From assembly GCA_019916065.1 (NCBI GenBank), contig CM034241.1:13181223-13245222 (forward strand): a stretch of 64,000 bases of DNA, given 5' to 3'. The position numbers were made by a program, and so were the translations under genes. The notes beneath the pieces are model-generated. The model had not been told where the DNA came from. It ran no database searches and saw only the letters and a list, made by a program, of their open reading frames with translations. The stretch comes from Vitellaria paradoxa. Lineage: Eukaryota > Streptophyta > Magnoliopsida > Ericales > Sapotaceae. The number at the start of each line of letters is the position of its first letter. Position 1 is the stretch's first letter. Positions 44,319 to 55,675 of this stretch are shown one piece after another.

Positions 44319-44400
44319 GTGAGAGCTTACTGAAGATGTCGATTCAGATTTGATAATAGATGAATTCTATTCTCTAAAACATCAAAGGGTGCAACTTTAA
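44319..44400 (+). pseudogene. C-terminal tail of the hAT transposase after the solo LTR
   Basis: Gives a LTEDVDSDLIIDEFYSLK stretch ending in TAA at 44398. It continues the MMIYIE end at 42458 once the LTR and one copy of the duplication are set aside, which shows where the LTR landed. Confidence 0.8.
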
Positions 44401-44837
44401 TAATATGTGTTATTTTTGTTTATTGTTTACTATTTTATGTACACTCCAATTTTATTATGTATGTTTTTTTTTTGTACTCTTTTTTGAGTATTCAAATTGA
44501 ATATTTTATAGTTAAGTCAAAAAATTTACCTATTTAAATTGATAATTATTTATGACAGGAAAAACAAATTTTCTCTACGTAGCCCGGGATTAAAAAAAAA
44601 ATCCTAGCTCCACCCTTGGTTGTTGCCCACCTACCCTTTACTTATTTTCTTTTATTTTTCTTGGTGATGAAGGATACATATTATATATATTGGTGATAAA
44701 GGATATGTGTTATATGTATATGTACAGATGTACTCTGGTATAGGTTGTTCATCTGCTAAACAGAGTGAGGGTGTGAGATTTAAGGAGTTCTTAATGCACT
44801 AACATACCTCTTCTGGTGAGTGTGTCAGCTATTGAAA

Positions 44838-45712
44838 GCATGTGTTAGCTTGATTTAAGTTGAGAGAAAGAGTTGAGCTAAGCTTTGGAGATAGTTAAAG
44901 CTTGTTCAGGTTATCGTTGGTTAAGATTCGTTGTCGTTCTTCTATTATTCCTCGTAACCAAGCAACTAGAAGTAGGAAATTCTTGTTCTTGATGTTTCGT
45001 ATGTTATAACATAAATGAGCATAAGGATGGAGTGTTTGGTTATGATGATGTATATTGGTATATATAATCGTATATATTTAAAATATTTATATATTTGAAG
45101 AGAAAATGATGAATAATGACTTTCCATTTGATTAAATTCTTGCTTAAGATAGAACTCGATGATTTGGAAAGTTATGAATACCAACTTGGACAAAAAATGA
45201 ATATTTTTGGTAAACTATTGCTCATAAAATTGTAAAATGATAAATCAATGCATGGAGGCTAGTTAGTCAAGGCTTGTGCAAGCATATGTTAGCTTGATTT
45301 AAGTTGAGGGCAAGAGTTAAGTTGGGCTTTGGAGGTGATGAAAGCTTGGTCAAGTTGTTGTTGGTTTCAGTTCGTTGTCATTCTTCTATTTTTCCTCTTC
45401 ACCAGGCAACTAAATGTAGGAAATTCTTGTTCTTGATGTTTCGTATGTTATAACATAAATGAGCATGAGGATGGAGCGTTTGGTTATAATGATGCATGTT
45501 GGTATATATAATCATATATATATATATATATAATATTTGTACATTCATAGAGAAAATGATTAATAGCAACTCTTCATTTGATTAAATCCTTGCTTTAGAT
45601 AGAAATTGATGATTTGGAAAGTTATAATTTGGACTGAAAATGAATAGTTTTGGTAAACCAATTGCTTATAAATTTGTAAAATGACAAATTGATGTGTGGA
45701 GGCCAAAACAGA
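44838..45712 (+). repeat. Two-unit tandem repeat, 444-bp period
   Basis: Unit 1 begins GCATGTGTTAGCTTGATTTA at 44838 and unit 2 GCATATGTTAGCTTGATTTA at 45282. They match through AGGAAATTCTTGTTCTTGAT (about 44977 / 45418) and TGATTTGGAAAGTTAT (about 45159 / 45609). Similarity is high. No coding domain. Confidence 0.9.
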
Positions 45713-46264
45713 GACTAATAATCTGCAGTTGAAGGTCTCCAGGCATATATATACCTGTTAGGGCTTGTATTGAAGGTCTCTAATGGTACCTTTCTACTAC
45801 CACCCCACTACTTTGACTTTTTCGATGACTTTTAATTTCTTTTAGATAGAGTCAAACTCCATTAGATATGTAACCTGAATATAGACTTATTAGCGGATCA
45901 GGACCATTAACTAATGATCATAATTCATTAGTGGCTTCTAAGATCTCAAATGATTCATCTATATAATGTAAAGTAGTGCACAATAATTAGTGTTTAAGTT
46001 ACGTAGGTGAACAGATAAATAATAATGACCTACAATTATATCTTACTCAGCATTTAAACTAATTAGTGAATAACTTCATTTGTCTCTTTATGATATCCTT
46101 TATACTTTCACTCTCCAAAATATGTTTATGCTTCAAATTCAAACAAACAAAAGATGGTAATAGAGACTATAATTTATTATAAGATTTTCTGACAAGAAAG
46201 ATACGTATACAGGAATATACTCTAAATATGGGTCTATTTCTAAATTGTTAAAAAGGACAAACCA
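45713..46264. other. Spacer between the 444-bp repeat and the CACTA pseudogene
   Basis: No gene seen; GGTCTCCA/GAAGGTCTCTAA words repeat near 45735 and 45770. Confidence 0.5.
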
Positions 46265-47984
46265 ATGAGCCTACTATCGTTCTTTAAAATGAATGTTAAG
46301 AGGTCGGTACATCAGAAGAATAGAACAAACACTTTGAGTGAATATTGCCAACCGGGGGCTATGGTGACTATCACTATCATTCCACTCTTCTCTATTGAAC
46401 ATAGTTTCATCTTATCAAGATATATTGAGCGATATGTAGGACATTCTTTCACAATATACGCCTCTGCAATTAAACCTTCTGGACGAGCTCAAATTGTGAC
46501 AAATTTTTTTGCCAAGATTCCCTATATTTAAAGGTCATAAAACAATCTAGGTTACATATTGGATATTTATCTTAGTATTTAACATGTAATTCCACAAATA
46601 AAATTAGAGAACATTACCTTTCAATTAGGTAACATCTATCACTCTTGCACTGGCCCCCCAAATTGGCTTTGTATGATAAATGAATAGGTAAATGAATCAT
46701 GACGTCAAAAAATGTAGGAAGAAAAATCATCTCTAACTTATAAAAGTGAAAAAAATGCGCCCCTTTAATTTTTCAATGTGACTTATATTTAATGTCTTCG
46801 CATATAATTCTTGAAAATAATTACCCAGCTCAAAATATACACTGCAAATATCCTTGCTAAGGCACTTATGCATCCCAACCGAAAGAATTTTTTGCAAAAG
46901 AACATGATAATCATGACTTTTAAAACCCAACAACTACCCATCTCTTGTGTTTACACATCTGGAAATGTTTGCCACACATCCCTCTAAAAACTTCATTGAC
47001 TATATAGAGTCTAAGAACCTTTGTCTCTCTTACGGAGATAATGTGAATAATGCGAGAGGCATTACAAGTTTCAGGATGCTCCTTAAAATATAAGGTTGTT
47101 TTTCTAATTTTCATATCTTTTAAGTTCATGTAAGCTTTTGGGGTATCCTTGTTATTTCCATGAATACTCAATAGTGTGCCAAGTAAACTATCACATATAT
47201 TGTTTCTATGTGCATCACATCAAGGTTGTACCTGAGATTAAGTTTCTTGCAATAGGGTAACTTGAAAAGAATGTTTTTTTTTTTTTTTTTTCCAGTTCAA
47301 GTTTAGTTTCTTGATATTATCTGGTTTAAATTTACTCGTTAATCTCTATTTCATCAGATTGTGGGGATGTTTACCATAGGGCTTAAACTTACCTATTGAC
47401 ACTTGTTCAAATATTTGCTTACCAATTAAAACCTTTGGTCTTAATCAATATTTAAGCTTAAAAAAGCTTGCTCCTTCGCCAAGGATGGTTCTCAGGAAGG
47501 AAATGACAAGCACCAATATACATATATTATTTCTCAATGATTGTGTTGAATGTTCTTCATTGCAATTGGCGCATGCCATGTAGCCTTTCGTTGTCCACCC
47601 TAACAGATTACCATAAGCTGGAAAGTCATTAATAGTCCACATCACAATTGCATGCATTTAAAAGATGCATCCTGACAATGAATCATAAGTGCTCACACAC
47701 TTTTCCTGTAAGTCCTTCAACTCATCAATTAATGGTTGCAAATAAACACTAATGTTTCGACTAGGCACAATTGGTCCTGGGATAAGTAATGCCATCATAT
47801 TGAATTGCTTTTTCATATATTATCATGGTGGCAAGTTGTATGGTATAATAATGACAGGCCACATACTGTATCAATTGCTTTTGTTTTAGAAAGGATTAAA
47901 CCCATCAATGGCTATCCCTAGCCTCATATTCTTGGTTCCTTAGCAAATTTAAGATGTGTTCTGTAAAAATTCTTTCACTCATCA

Positions 47985-49120
47985 TGTCACGCCCCGGATT
48001 TCACAACCCGAGCATGTGAACAAAGGAAAACATAATGCAACATTAAATAACTTTCTCTGTCCTACATCAGAGCCATACCCACATATTATGGAGCTAATGA
48101 AAGAAAAATAGATAAAATTCATACATTAAATTTAAATAAATGCCTTAGTCAAAACTAACTAAACAACAAAGCTCCATAACTATGCCCAAACAATCTCTAA
48201 AAAATAAATAAATAAATAAATAGCCTTCACCTCACAAACAGAGGTGTATTACAATCTACGAACAATAAATTTTTAGGAGTCTAAAACAATTACATAAAAA
48301 TAATAAATAAAACTTTAATTCCTATGCTCATAAGGTCTCGAACATGACTCAAATTCATTACTTGCATCACAAGCTGTAAGGGGTTTAACACTAATACCAC
48401 GTGTGCTCGGAATCCTAATAATAATAATAATATAAATGCAGTATGTCCTAACATGCTACTATGTGAGACAATTATGCACAAGTAGCAATTTCAAACAAGA
48501 ATTTAAATTTAATTATCAATCTCTTTTCGTTACAATTAATTGTGTTTCAGCACCACACAACGCATCACAGAAAAATAATTTAATTTCAAGGTACTACTGC
48601 TTGGTTGTCTCGTAGAAACAAGACCCAACCAATATACATCATTCATTGATGTCTGCTTGGTTATCCCGTAGAAACAGGACCCAACCAATATACACCATCT
48701 TTCGGTGTCTGCTTCCTAGGTCGAAACCTTAAAAATATAATATGCCACCCTTAGGCATCTGCATCGTTCGTAGGTTACTAGCCTACTGGACTCGATTACC
48801 ACCCCGCGCGGGTTTCGGGACTCTCAACCCTTGGGTACGTATACCCAATATTTTCAATACCTCTCAATCCAAATCAAACATATTATTAAATTTCCCTTTA
48901 TAATTCCACATTAAATAAATTTTTCTTAATTAAGGTTTTAAACCTTATTAATCCTCAATTCACCAACACAATAAATAATATAAAATTCTAAACAAACAAA
49001 AGTCAAATATGCCATTTAATTACATTAAATGAATTTGATAAATAAAATAAATAATTCATTGAATAGTTATTGTGCACCACGGTAAATTCACATTATGGGT
49101 AAATTAATTTCTTAAGAGCA

Positions 49121-49165
<45 letters not shown>

Positions 49166-50120
49166 TCCGTACATATAACAATCCTTCAACCAAGCATTTA
49201 ATGCTCCAATTAAATGTCCAGAGTCAATCAATTGTTTTAGTAAATAAAAAGAAAAAAATTAGGAATTTAATGGCTAGTAAACGTACATTCCAGCAAACGT
49301 GCTTGACCCAAAGGGTTAATAAATGGGTGTGTACATACTCAATTTAATGATCTCGTTCTCCAATCAATCACATTAACTTTAAAGTAAAAAGTACTACTAA
49401 TCAATTCATCAATTTATAATCAATTCATCAATTTTACAAACTTACGGGCGTATGCATATATATATTTATATAATACTTATATATTACATATATACATACA
49501 TATATATATTACACATACGCATAATATTTATATATATAATCATATTAACAGAACCAACAAAGCCCACGGCCAGCCTTACATACATGTGAAGATGAAAAAG
49601 ACAAGAAGACAAAAGAAAGGGAATTTAATGCATGCATTTAATCTTCACACAAAAGATTTCCAGTAACTTTATACCACAACTAAGTATATTTATATAATAT
49701 GCATATGAGCATACCAGTAACGAGTTCCGCCCCTTACCTTCGCGAAAGCGGCACTTCAAAATAAATCAGTTCGGGAAATCAGAATAATCACAGTAACATC
49801 AAAATTCCAGCCGCCGAATCCTTTTCTTATCCTCTCTCTCGGTCTCTCTTCCTCTCTCCTTAGGGTTTTACTAAAAAAAATAAATACAACAATATATATT
49901 TATAAAAGAAGAGTTTTAACCCTAAATAACTAATTAATTTCCTACTCCCCATAGGTTTAGGAAAATTACACCAATCACCTAAAAAAAATTAATCTTTTTA
50001 AATACAACTTAAGATTAAATACAAAAATTATAAATTATTAAATTTAAATAACAAAATAAATTCACTGAATAAATAAATATATATAATAACTAAATTAAAT
50101 TAAAAATTCGGGTCATTACA
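47985..50120 (-). mobile_element. Solo LTR in CACTA gene (CATCA target duplication)
   Basis: On the plus strand it starts TGTCACGCCCCGGATTTC and ends TTCGGGTCATTACA, 2,136 bp. A perfect duplication CATCA lies at 47980-47984 and 50121-50125. Its complement matches 42459-44318 in order: the CTCGATTACCACCCCGCGCG region (48789), the GTATATTGGTTGGGTC words (about 48610-48700) and the CAACCCGAG end. It contains a TA run (49127-49160). Confidence 0.9.
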
Positions 50121-50674
50121 CATCACCATAAGTGGGATGCCTCGATATCCCATCATCCACTTTTTTTCCTTATGCCATTTGGTATCTGGTGTTGTTTTCC
50201 TAGATATGTACAATCTTTTCAATCTTGGTGTAAGTGGGAAGTATCTTAACACCTTATGTGCAATTTTCTTTTTATTTCTACCTTATGGTTTGTATTTAGG
50301 TATCTTACGTGTTGGTCATTTATCTAAACCTACATTCTCCTTCCAAAAAAGTGCATAATCAAATTTGCACATAGCAATGCAGTCATACCCTGAGCCCAAA
50401 TCACGTAACAATTTTTAACTTTGTAAAGATTCCAAGGAACCCTCTATTACAATTAGGCAAAAGTTTCCTTAATACCTTAAATAAATAATTAGCAGATCTG
50501 TTGCTCAACTTAAACATGATAATAAATGACAACACATTATTTTCTTTGTAGCTTAGGTATAACTCACGTTGAGTCTCATGTAATAACTTGTCAAAGTTTT
50601 GAACATCATTTATTTCTATGTCATCAAAACTTTCTTCTATATTATGATTATTTTTTAGATTTTCAAAATAAATA

Positions 50675-51953
50675 GGGTTAATTACTTTTATACCCCTGTA
50701 CTTAGACCCATTTTCACTTTTACCTCTCTCAACTTCATCAATGTGCACAATTCCCCTTGCACTATACATAAAAGTGCAACTATGGACGATCTATCTAATT
50801 TAACAATGCGTGCAATACAGGCATGTACAAAATGTAAGTGTTTAAGATCCCAAAAAAATGACCAAAATGCCCTTCTTTTCCGTTGTTCTACGATGAAACT
50901 TCTGCTACTACAACATTGAATGCTAAACCCAAACGCCAAACTTCTGCTATTACAACACCAAATGCCGAACGCCGATCGTAGTTCCGTTGCTTCACGTCGT
51001 TCTGCTGTTTTTGAAAGATTTGGATTTAAAATTGGGTTCAATCTTTGGATTGAATATATATGAATCTTAGATATATATATATATATATATATACGTACAA
51101 ACAAATTATATATATATATATATACACACACAAATATGGATTTGCCACAAATAAATCTTCAAATCTCCATAATCAAATCTTCAAATCTCCACAAACAAAT
51201 CACAAACACCAAATTACAAACAAATTCCAAATCCAATGCACTCTGATCTTCTCCCCCAATGGCATATGCTCTTTCACCAATGAATTGCAATCTTCATTGT
51301 GAATGTCTACCTAACCATATCATTAAAACCATATCAAAAAAATTATGAATTTACCCAGTTCACCAAGGTAAATTGCAATTCTCTTGATTGTGGGTTTTCT
51401 TCATAGTCTTCTTTGCCTTGGAGAAGGTGATTATTTCTGAAGGATTTCTTAGTAGCTTAAATTTCTTCATATGATTTCTTAGTAGCTTGGATTTCTCCTA
51501 TAAACATCTGACTTATTCTTTGAAAGTGGTGTCGCTGATATGCCTGTACTTCACATGGTTGAGAACCTAATAGGAATCTTTTATGCATGAGAGAATTTGT
51601 GTACTAGAATGACTGAAGGATAGATAGATAGGTAGAGAGAGTGTGTGAGAGAGATTGACTGCCATTGAAGCATAGTATAGAAGATTCCTCTGCTATTGAG
51701 TTATGGCGTCTGACTGATCTTCTACTACTAAGTCATGGTGTCTGATTGAGTCATGAGATGTGAATGTCAAATCGTTTGGGAGGGTTTTGATTTATTTACA
51801 GAGAGACAAAAATGACTTTTTACCACTTAATGTAACGGCATCTGTCATTACACTTTTATGTACAGTATAGGGGATATTAGTGCACATTAATGAAATTGAA
51901 GGGGTAAAAGTGAAAATGGGCTTAAGTACAGAGGGTATAAAGGTAATTAACCC
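50675..51953. mobile_element. Non-autonomous MULE with about 110-bp inverted ends
   Basis: 1,279 bp. Both ends read GGGTTAATTAC inward, and the two terminal arms stay similar for about 110 bases. Flanking nonamers AAATAAATA (50666-50674) and AAACAAATA (51954-51962) match at 8 of 9, as expected for Mutator-like elements. The interior holds TA/TACA repeats (51068-51130), a TCTGCTATTACAACACCAAA-type repeated stretch (about 50900-50970) and no transposase. Whether it carries captured gene sequence cannot be told by eye. Confidence 0.85.
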
Positions 51954-52071
51954 AAACAAATATCTTCCAATATATTGGAAAACTTATCACTGTTTTCTAT
52001 TGTTCATTATTATGTTCTTCGTCATAGGTGTCATTATGTCTTCAAAATCATTATATCATCATCTATGACAT

Positions 52072-52199
52072 TAAACCAAACCAAACCAAACCAAACCAAA
52101 CCTTTTCCCACTAGGTGGGGTCAGCTATATGAATTTGACGATTCCGATCAAATCTGCTTAGGGCCATGTCCTCCGTTAGACCATAATCTATGACATTAT
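52072..52199 (-). mobile_element. 5'-truncated SINE with (TTTGG)n tail
   Basis: On the minus strand, GGACATGGCCCTAAGCAG, then GCTGACCCCACCTAGTGGGA, then a TTTGG repeat. This is the 3' part of a common plant SINE type. ATCTATGACATTA flanks it (52061-52073 and 52186-52198), and a longer CATCATCTATGACAT pair (52057-52071 and 52217-52231) brackets slightly more. The exact boundary is therefore ambiguous. Confidence 0.7.
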
Positions 52200-52664
52200 T
52201 TACCAAAAAAAATCATCATCTATGACATCAATTTCTAAATTTACGAACAAGCAGTAACGTTTTCACCATAATGTAACAAAGTTGTGTATATTGTGAAATT
52301 CCTCTCAATAATAAATGGTACTTTACCAGATTAATGTCTACGTATAAATTGTTCATGCAACTTACATATGTACAACGTACCTTCCCATCCAATTCAACAC
52401 TTGTAGTAGCAAATTCAATGAATGCATCAACCCTTACTCTATGCTCATCGCTCATTCGATCTTAAAGTTTCATCCAAATTTTATCCATGTTAAGTGACCT
52501 ATAATAAATAATTAAAAATACATATCTAATGTTGTCACAAAAATTATGAACTAATATTTTATAATGAGGAGGTGGTGGAGGGGAAAGAAAGTTGTGGAAA
52601 AAAAAAAAAAAAACACAAACATCTTTGTGTTAATAAAAAAATATAAAAGTCTCCATAAATCTTT

Positions 52665-52834
52665 GGGTGTGTTTGGAGTTGTATAAAAGTATATAAAATA
52701 AAATAAAATTGTAGAAGCAAATGTCTCGTAATTCGTGTAATGAGTGAAGAATTTAAATTTTACTGTCTTGTAATTCGTATTTGTAGAGATTTATAGAATT
52801 TTATTTTATTTTGTGTAGCTCTAAACGGAACCTT
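52665..52834 (+). mobile_element. MITE of the GTGTTTGGAGTT family
   Basis: 170 bp, GGGTGTGTTTGGAGTTGTAT to CTCTAAACGGAACC, with TTT on both sides. The interior is shared with 37296-37434 and, inverted, 36029-36193. Confidence 0.65.
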
Positions 52835-52837
52835 TAT

Positions 52838-54395
52838 AGTCTCCTCTCTAATAATGCTTGTGCTTGATTAAAAAAATTAACTTGTTAACTTAACATCAGA
52901 TGAAATCAATTTTCAAATGAAAATAGTAACATTTTTAAAGACATCAACCTATAATAGAAAGCTACAAATACCAATAATAAAGCATTTAAAAATAAATAAT
53001 AGTCCACAGTAGTTATGCCAATAAAGCAATGAATATAGAACAACAACACATAAATCTATTAATTCCCTTATGTATGCCAAATCAAAGTAATTATGCCCCC
53101 CCCCCAAAACCAACAAATAAAAGAAAGGTAAGAAAAGGCAAAAAGAGCTAAAGTGGTACTTTTAGTGTCAATCTCTCACACTCTACCCTAACCTACAAAA
53201 GGATGGGAAGATACTGCTAGAAAGAACACAAAGATATACAAAATTTAGGTTTTGAAAATATAATAAAAATAGAAATACTTTATCCTTATTCTTAACTTCT
53301 TACATCTTTACTCTCAAGGTATATGGTAATCACTATAGCAATGTATTTAATGATAGAATCATAGAAGAACAGTAATATATAACATTAGAACTAGCCGAAC
53401 AAATGTAATAAAGCCTACACCCAAAATTGAATGTCTTTGATAAAAGATGAGTGACGCAAAACCATGGAAAAGTACGGTTAAATAGTGTTAAATTGAAACT
53501 TGGTGAACATATCCACTTTTGAATCCAAATAACTACACTTAGCTAGCTAGCTATGTCTAGTCTGTGAGGCACTAGAGAGCTTCAGCACTACCTATGTAAC
53601 CATGGACAATAAAATTACAAAACTCAAGTATATCTTATAATAGATCACATGCAATTATAAAAAAAATAATATTCTATCATAATAGTATTTTAATTATAGA
53701 ACACTTTAATTGGTCATATACTTCAAAGTGATTGCTTGCAAATTCTCAATCTTTTGTATCATTTTTTTGATTTTTTTTATAATAAACTAATTAATTAATG
53801 TTTTATCTTTTGTTAGCACAAATACTGATCTTGGAACAAGGTTTGTTTAACTCCTAGATTGGTGACCTATATTAGAAATCTCAAGTTTTGATTAGAGTGA
53901 AAAATATTTTACTCGTTAGAGTTGGAGAATTAAACTTCGAACAAAGGTACTTTCACATTAAAAATAAGTAAAAATATAGTAAATTATAATAATCACATCG
54001 TATATTTTGGGTTAAGTTTTAATATGCCCATTTGTACAAGTATATTTGACTTCAACCTTGTGTGGGGTGTTTTTTAGAGGCTGAGATCAAATAAATTTGG
54101 ATGGATGGAATACACACGACAGGTTGATTCTTGAAATTAATGGAATGTCAAGTGGAAGTAGACAAAATGTAATTTCACCCAAAAAAATAAAACAAAAATT
54201 AAGAAGAAAGTAACCTTAAAGTGGGATTAATGTTCAAGGTCTAGAAAAATGTTCATAGCTTGACAGATCAAATAAGCTCCAATTATCACTATTCTTTGAC
54301 TGGTCATCCCATCTAAACTCTTGCAATTGAACCATTGGTTGCTGATTATACTTGAAAAGTGAAATTCTAAACCTTGATTTCTATTGTTATTAACT
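52838..54395. other. AT-rich stretch, no gene seen
   Basis: Has a C-run at about 53095-53105. I see no domain or paired ends. Confidence 0.5.
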
Positions 54396-55675
54396 GCAAT
54401 TTCTCTTATATTTCATGTGTTTTACTCTAATTTCGGGATATTTATGAAAATTTGTTCTTTTATGCAAATATTGGTAGAAAACATTAGGAATTTGTTAGAA
54501 ATCATCATAAAAGACAAAGGAGGACCAAACTAGGAGAAAATAGGCTGAAAAAAACAAAAGTAGACTTAGCATCCGGATGCCATCTGAATGCTAACAAGCA
54601 GTGTGCTCAGGCCTTCTACACTTAGAAAAATTAACCTCTTTTGTATTTGGTGTTCAGACGCCACAACTCCGCAAGCAAACTTTTTAAGGTTTTTTGTACT
54701 CCCTATAAATACCCATCTTGTACACAAACTTGAGAGAGCCGTTGTTTAGATTTTAGTTCTGTTCTTTTCCAATTTTCCTTTGTTTAGAGAGCTTTCTAAT
54801 GAGTTTATGCATTGAGGTTTGGATTCAAAATCCATATTCGCAGCTTTTCAATGCAAGCTCAGATTTTTCTTTCTTCAGTGGAGTTTGTCTTCCTTCCCTT
54901 TACTATTATTTTTTGTTTTTATTTCTTGGCAATGCTAAAGTAGATTCTTTTTCTCGATCCAACCTATCAATGATAGGTGGGATCTCGTTTCTTGCATGGA
55001 TGTGTTGAAATGTAGCATGCAACGTGAAACTTACATTTTAGGGTTTCTGGGTTTTATTTTCTAATGTTCTCAAAACCTTCAAACATGCGTGTAGTTGATC
55101 ATATTTCCTTAAAATCATTGATAACAACATGTGACTAAAACTTTCAAAACACTTTGAAAATATAATAAATAGATCTAGATCAAAGATGAAACAATGATTA
55201 TTTTTCAATTTTTCCATCAGAAACGTGATTTTAAAATTGTATTTTGGATCTTTTAGTTTTAATAAAAATATATTTCTGGTCTACTTTTCCTAAATGTGAA
55301 TCTAAGATTGAGTAGTCGTGTCACATCCATTGTAAAGGTAAGAGACTCACCCGAATTTGTAAATTGGATCAAGATCTTTCATTACTTTGAATTTTAGACG
55401 TTTATTGCTTTCATTGTTCTAGTTTAGATTAAATCTGAATTTTGTTAATTTTTATTAGAATAGAAGCAATTTAAACTCTTGAACTTTGGTTTATTTTCAT
55501 AATTGCAATATAAATTAATTGTTAAGTAGTTAGTTAATCGCCTTATTGAAAACCTAATGCTATTTACTTTTCCTACTTTTAATAAGAAATCTGTAGGTAG
55601 AATAACCTAGAAAACCCTAGCACTCATTCTCATAGATTTCCTGTGGATACTATCCTGGTCTCATCAGGTAAAACT
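54396..55675 (+). mobile_element. LTR/leader-like repeat
   Basis: CTCCCTATAAATACCCATC at 54699 looks like a TATA box with a downstream leader. The right part ends with TAGATTTCCTGTGGATACTA (about 55625), close to the minus-strand motif of the block at 1430-2845. The arrangement suggests the same broad class of non-autonomous LTR element. No target duplication or coding found. Confidence 0.4.

Larger units (their letters stand above)
38944..44621 (+). mobile_element. Dead hAT element of the TTF/DUF4371 (zinc finger MYM-type 1-like) group, with a solo LTR inside
   Basis: Left end TAGGGGTGGAG (38944) and right end CTCCACCCTTG (about 44608-44618) are inverted. Near both ends is GTTGCC (38936-38941 and 44622-44627), a partial match to an 8-bp duplication. 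The interior encodes a hAT transposase (40129-42458 and 44319-44400) and is split near the stop by a solo LTR (42459-44318). Without the LTR the element is about 3.8 kb, a normal size. Confidence 0.65.
46265..52488 (-). pseudogene. CACTA (En/Spm-like) TNPD transposase pseudogene, multiply interrupted
   Basis: Starts on the minus strand at the ATG at 52488 (MDKIWMKL). A transposase-associated domain follows (DEHRVRVDAFIEFATTSVEL, CTYVSCMNNLYVDINLVKYH; 52455-52290). Next comes an acidic/linker part with FDKLLHETQRELY (about 50600-50560). Transposase_21 appears as LGSGYDCIAMCKFDYALFWK (50400-50335) and VLRYFPLTPRLKRLY (about 50240-50200), and, beyond the solo LTR, LGIAIDGFNPF (about 47920) and WTINDFPAYGNLLGWTTKGY (about 47630). 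DUF4218 follows (KSHDYHVLLQKILSVGMHK at 46920; RPEGLIAEAYIV near 46480). Stops and frameshifts throughout. Interrupted by a solo LTR (47985-50120), a MULE (50675-51953) and a SINE (52072-52199). CACTA termini were not found. Confidence 0.85.

Noticed and set aside
50401..50769. 122-codon minus-strand open frame taken as one protein
   Set aside because: Its first third is the MULE end and the rest is the CACTA TNPD, so it is a fusion of two unrelated repeats and not a gene.
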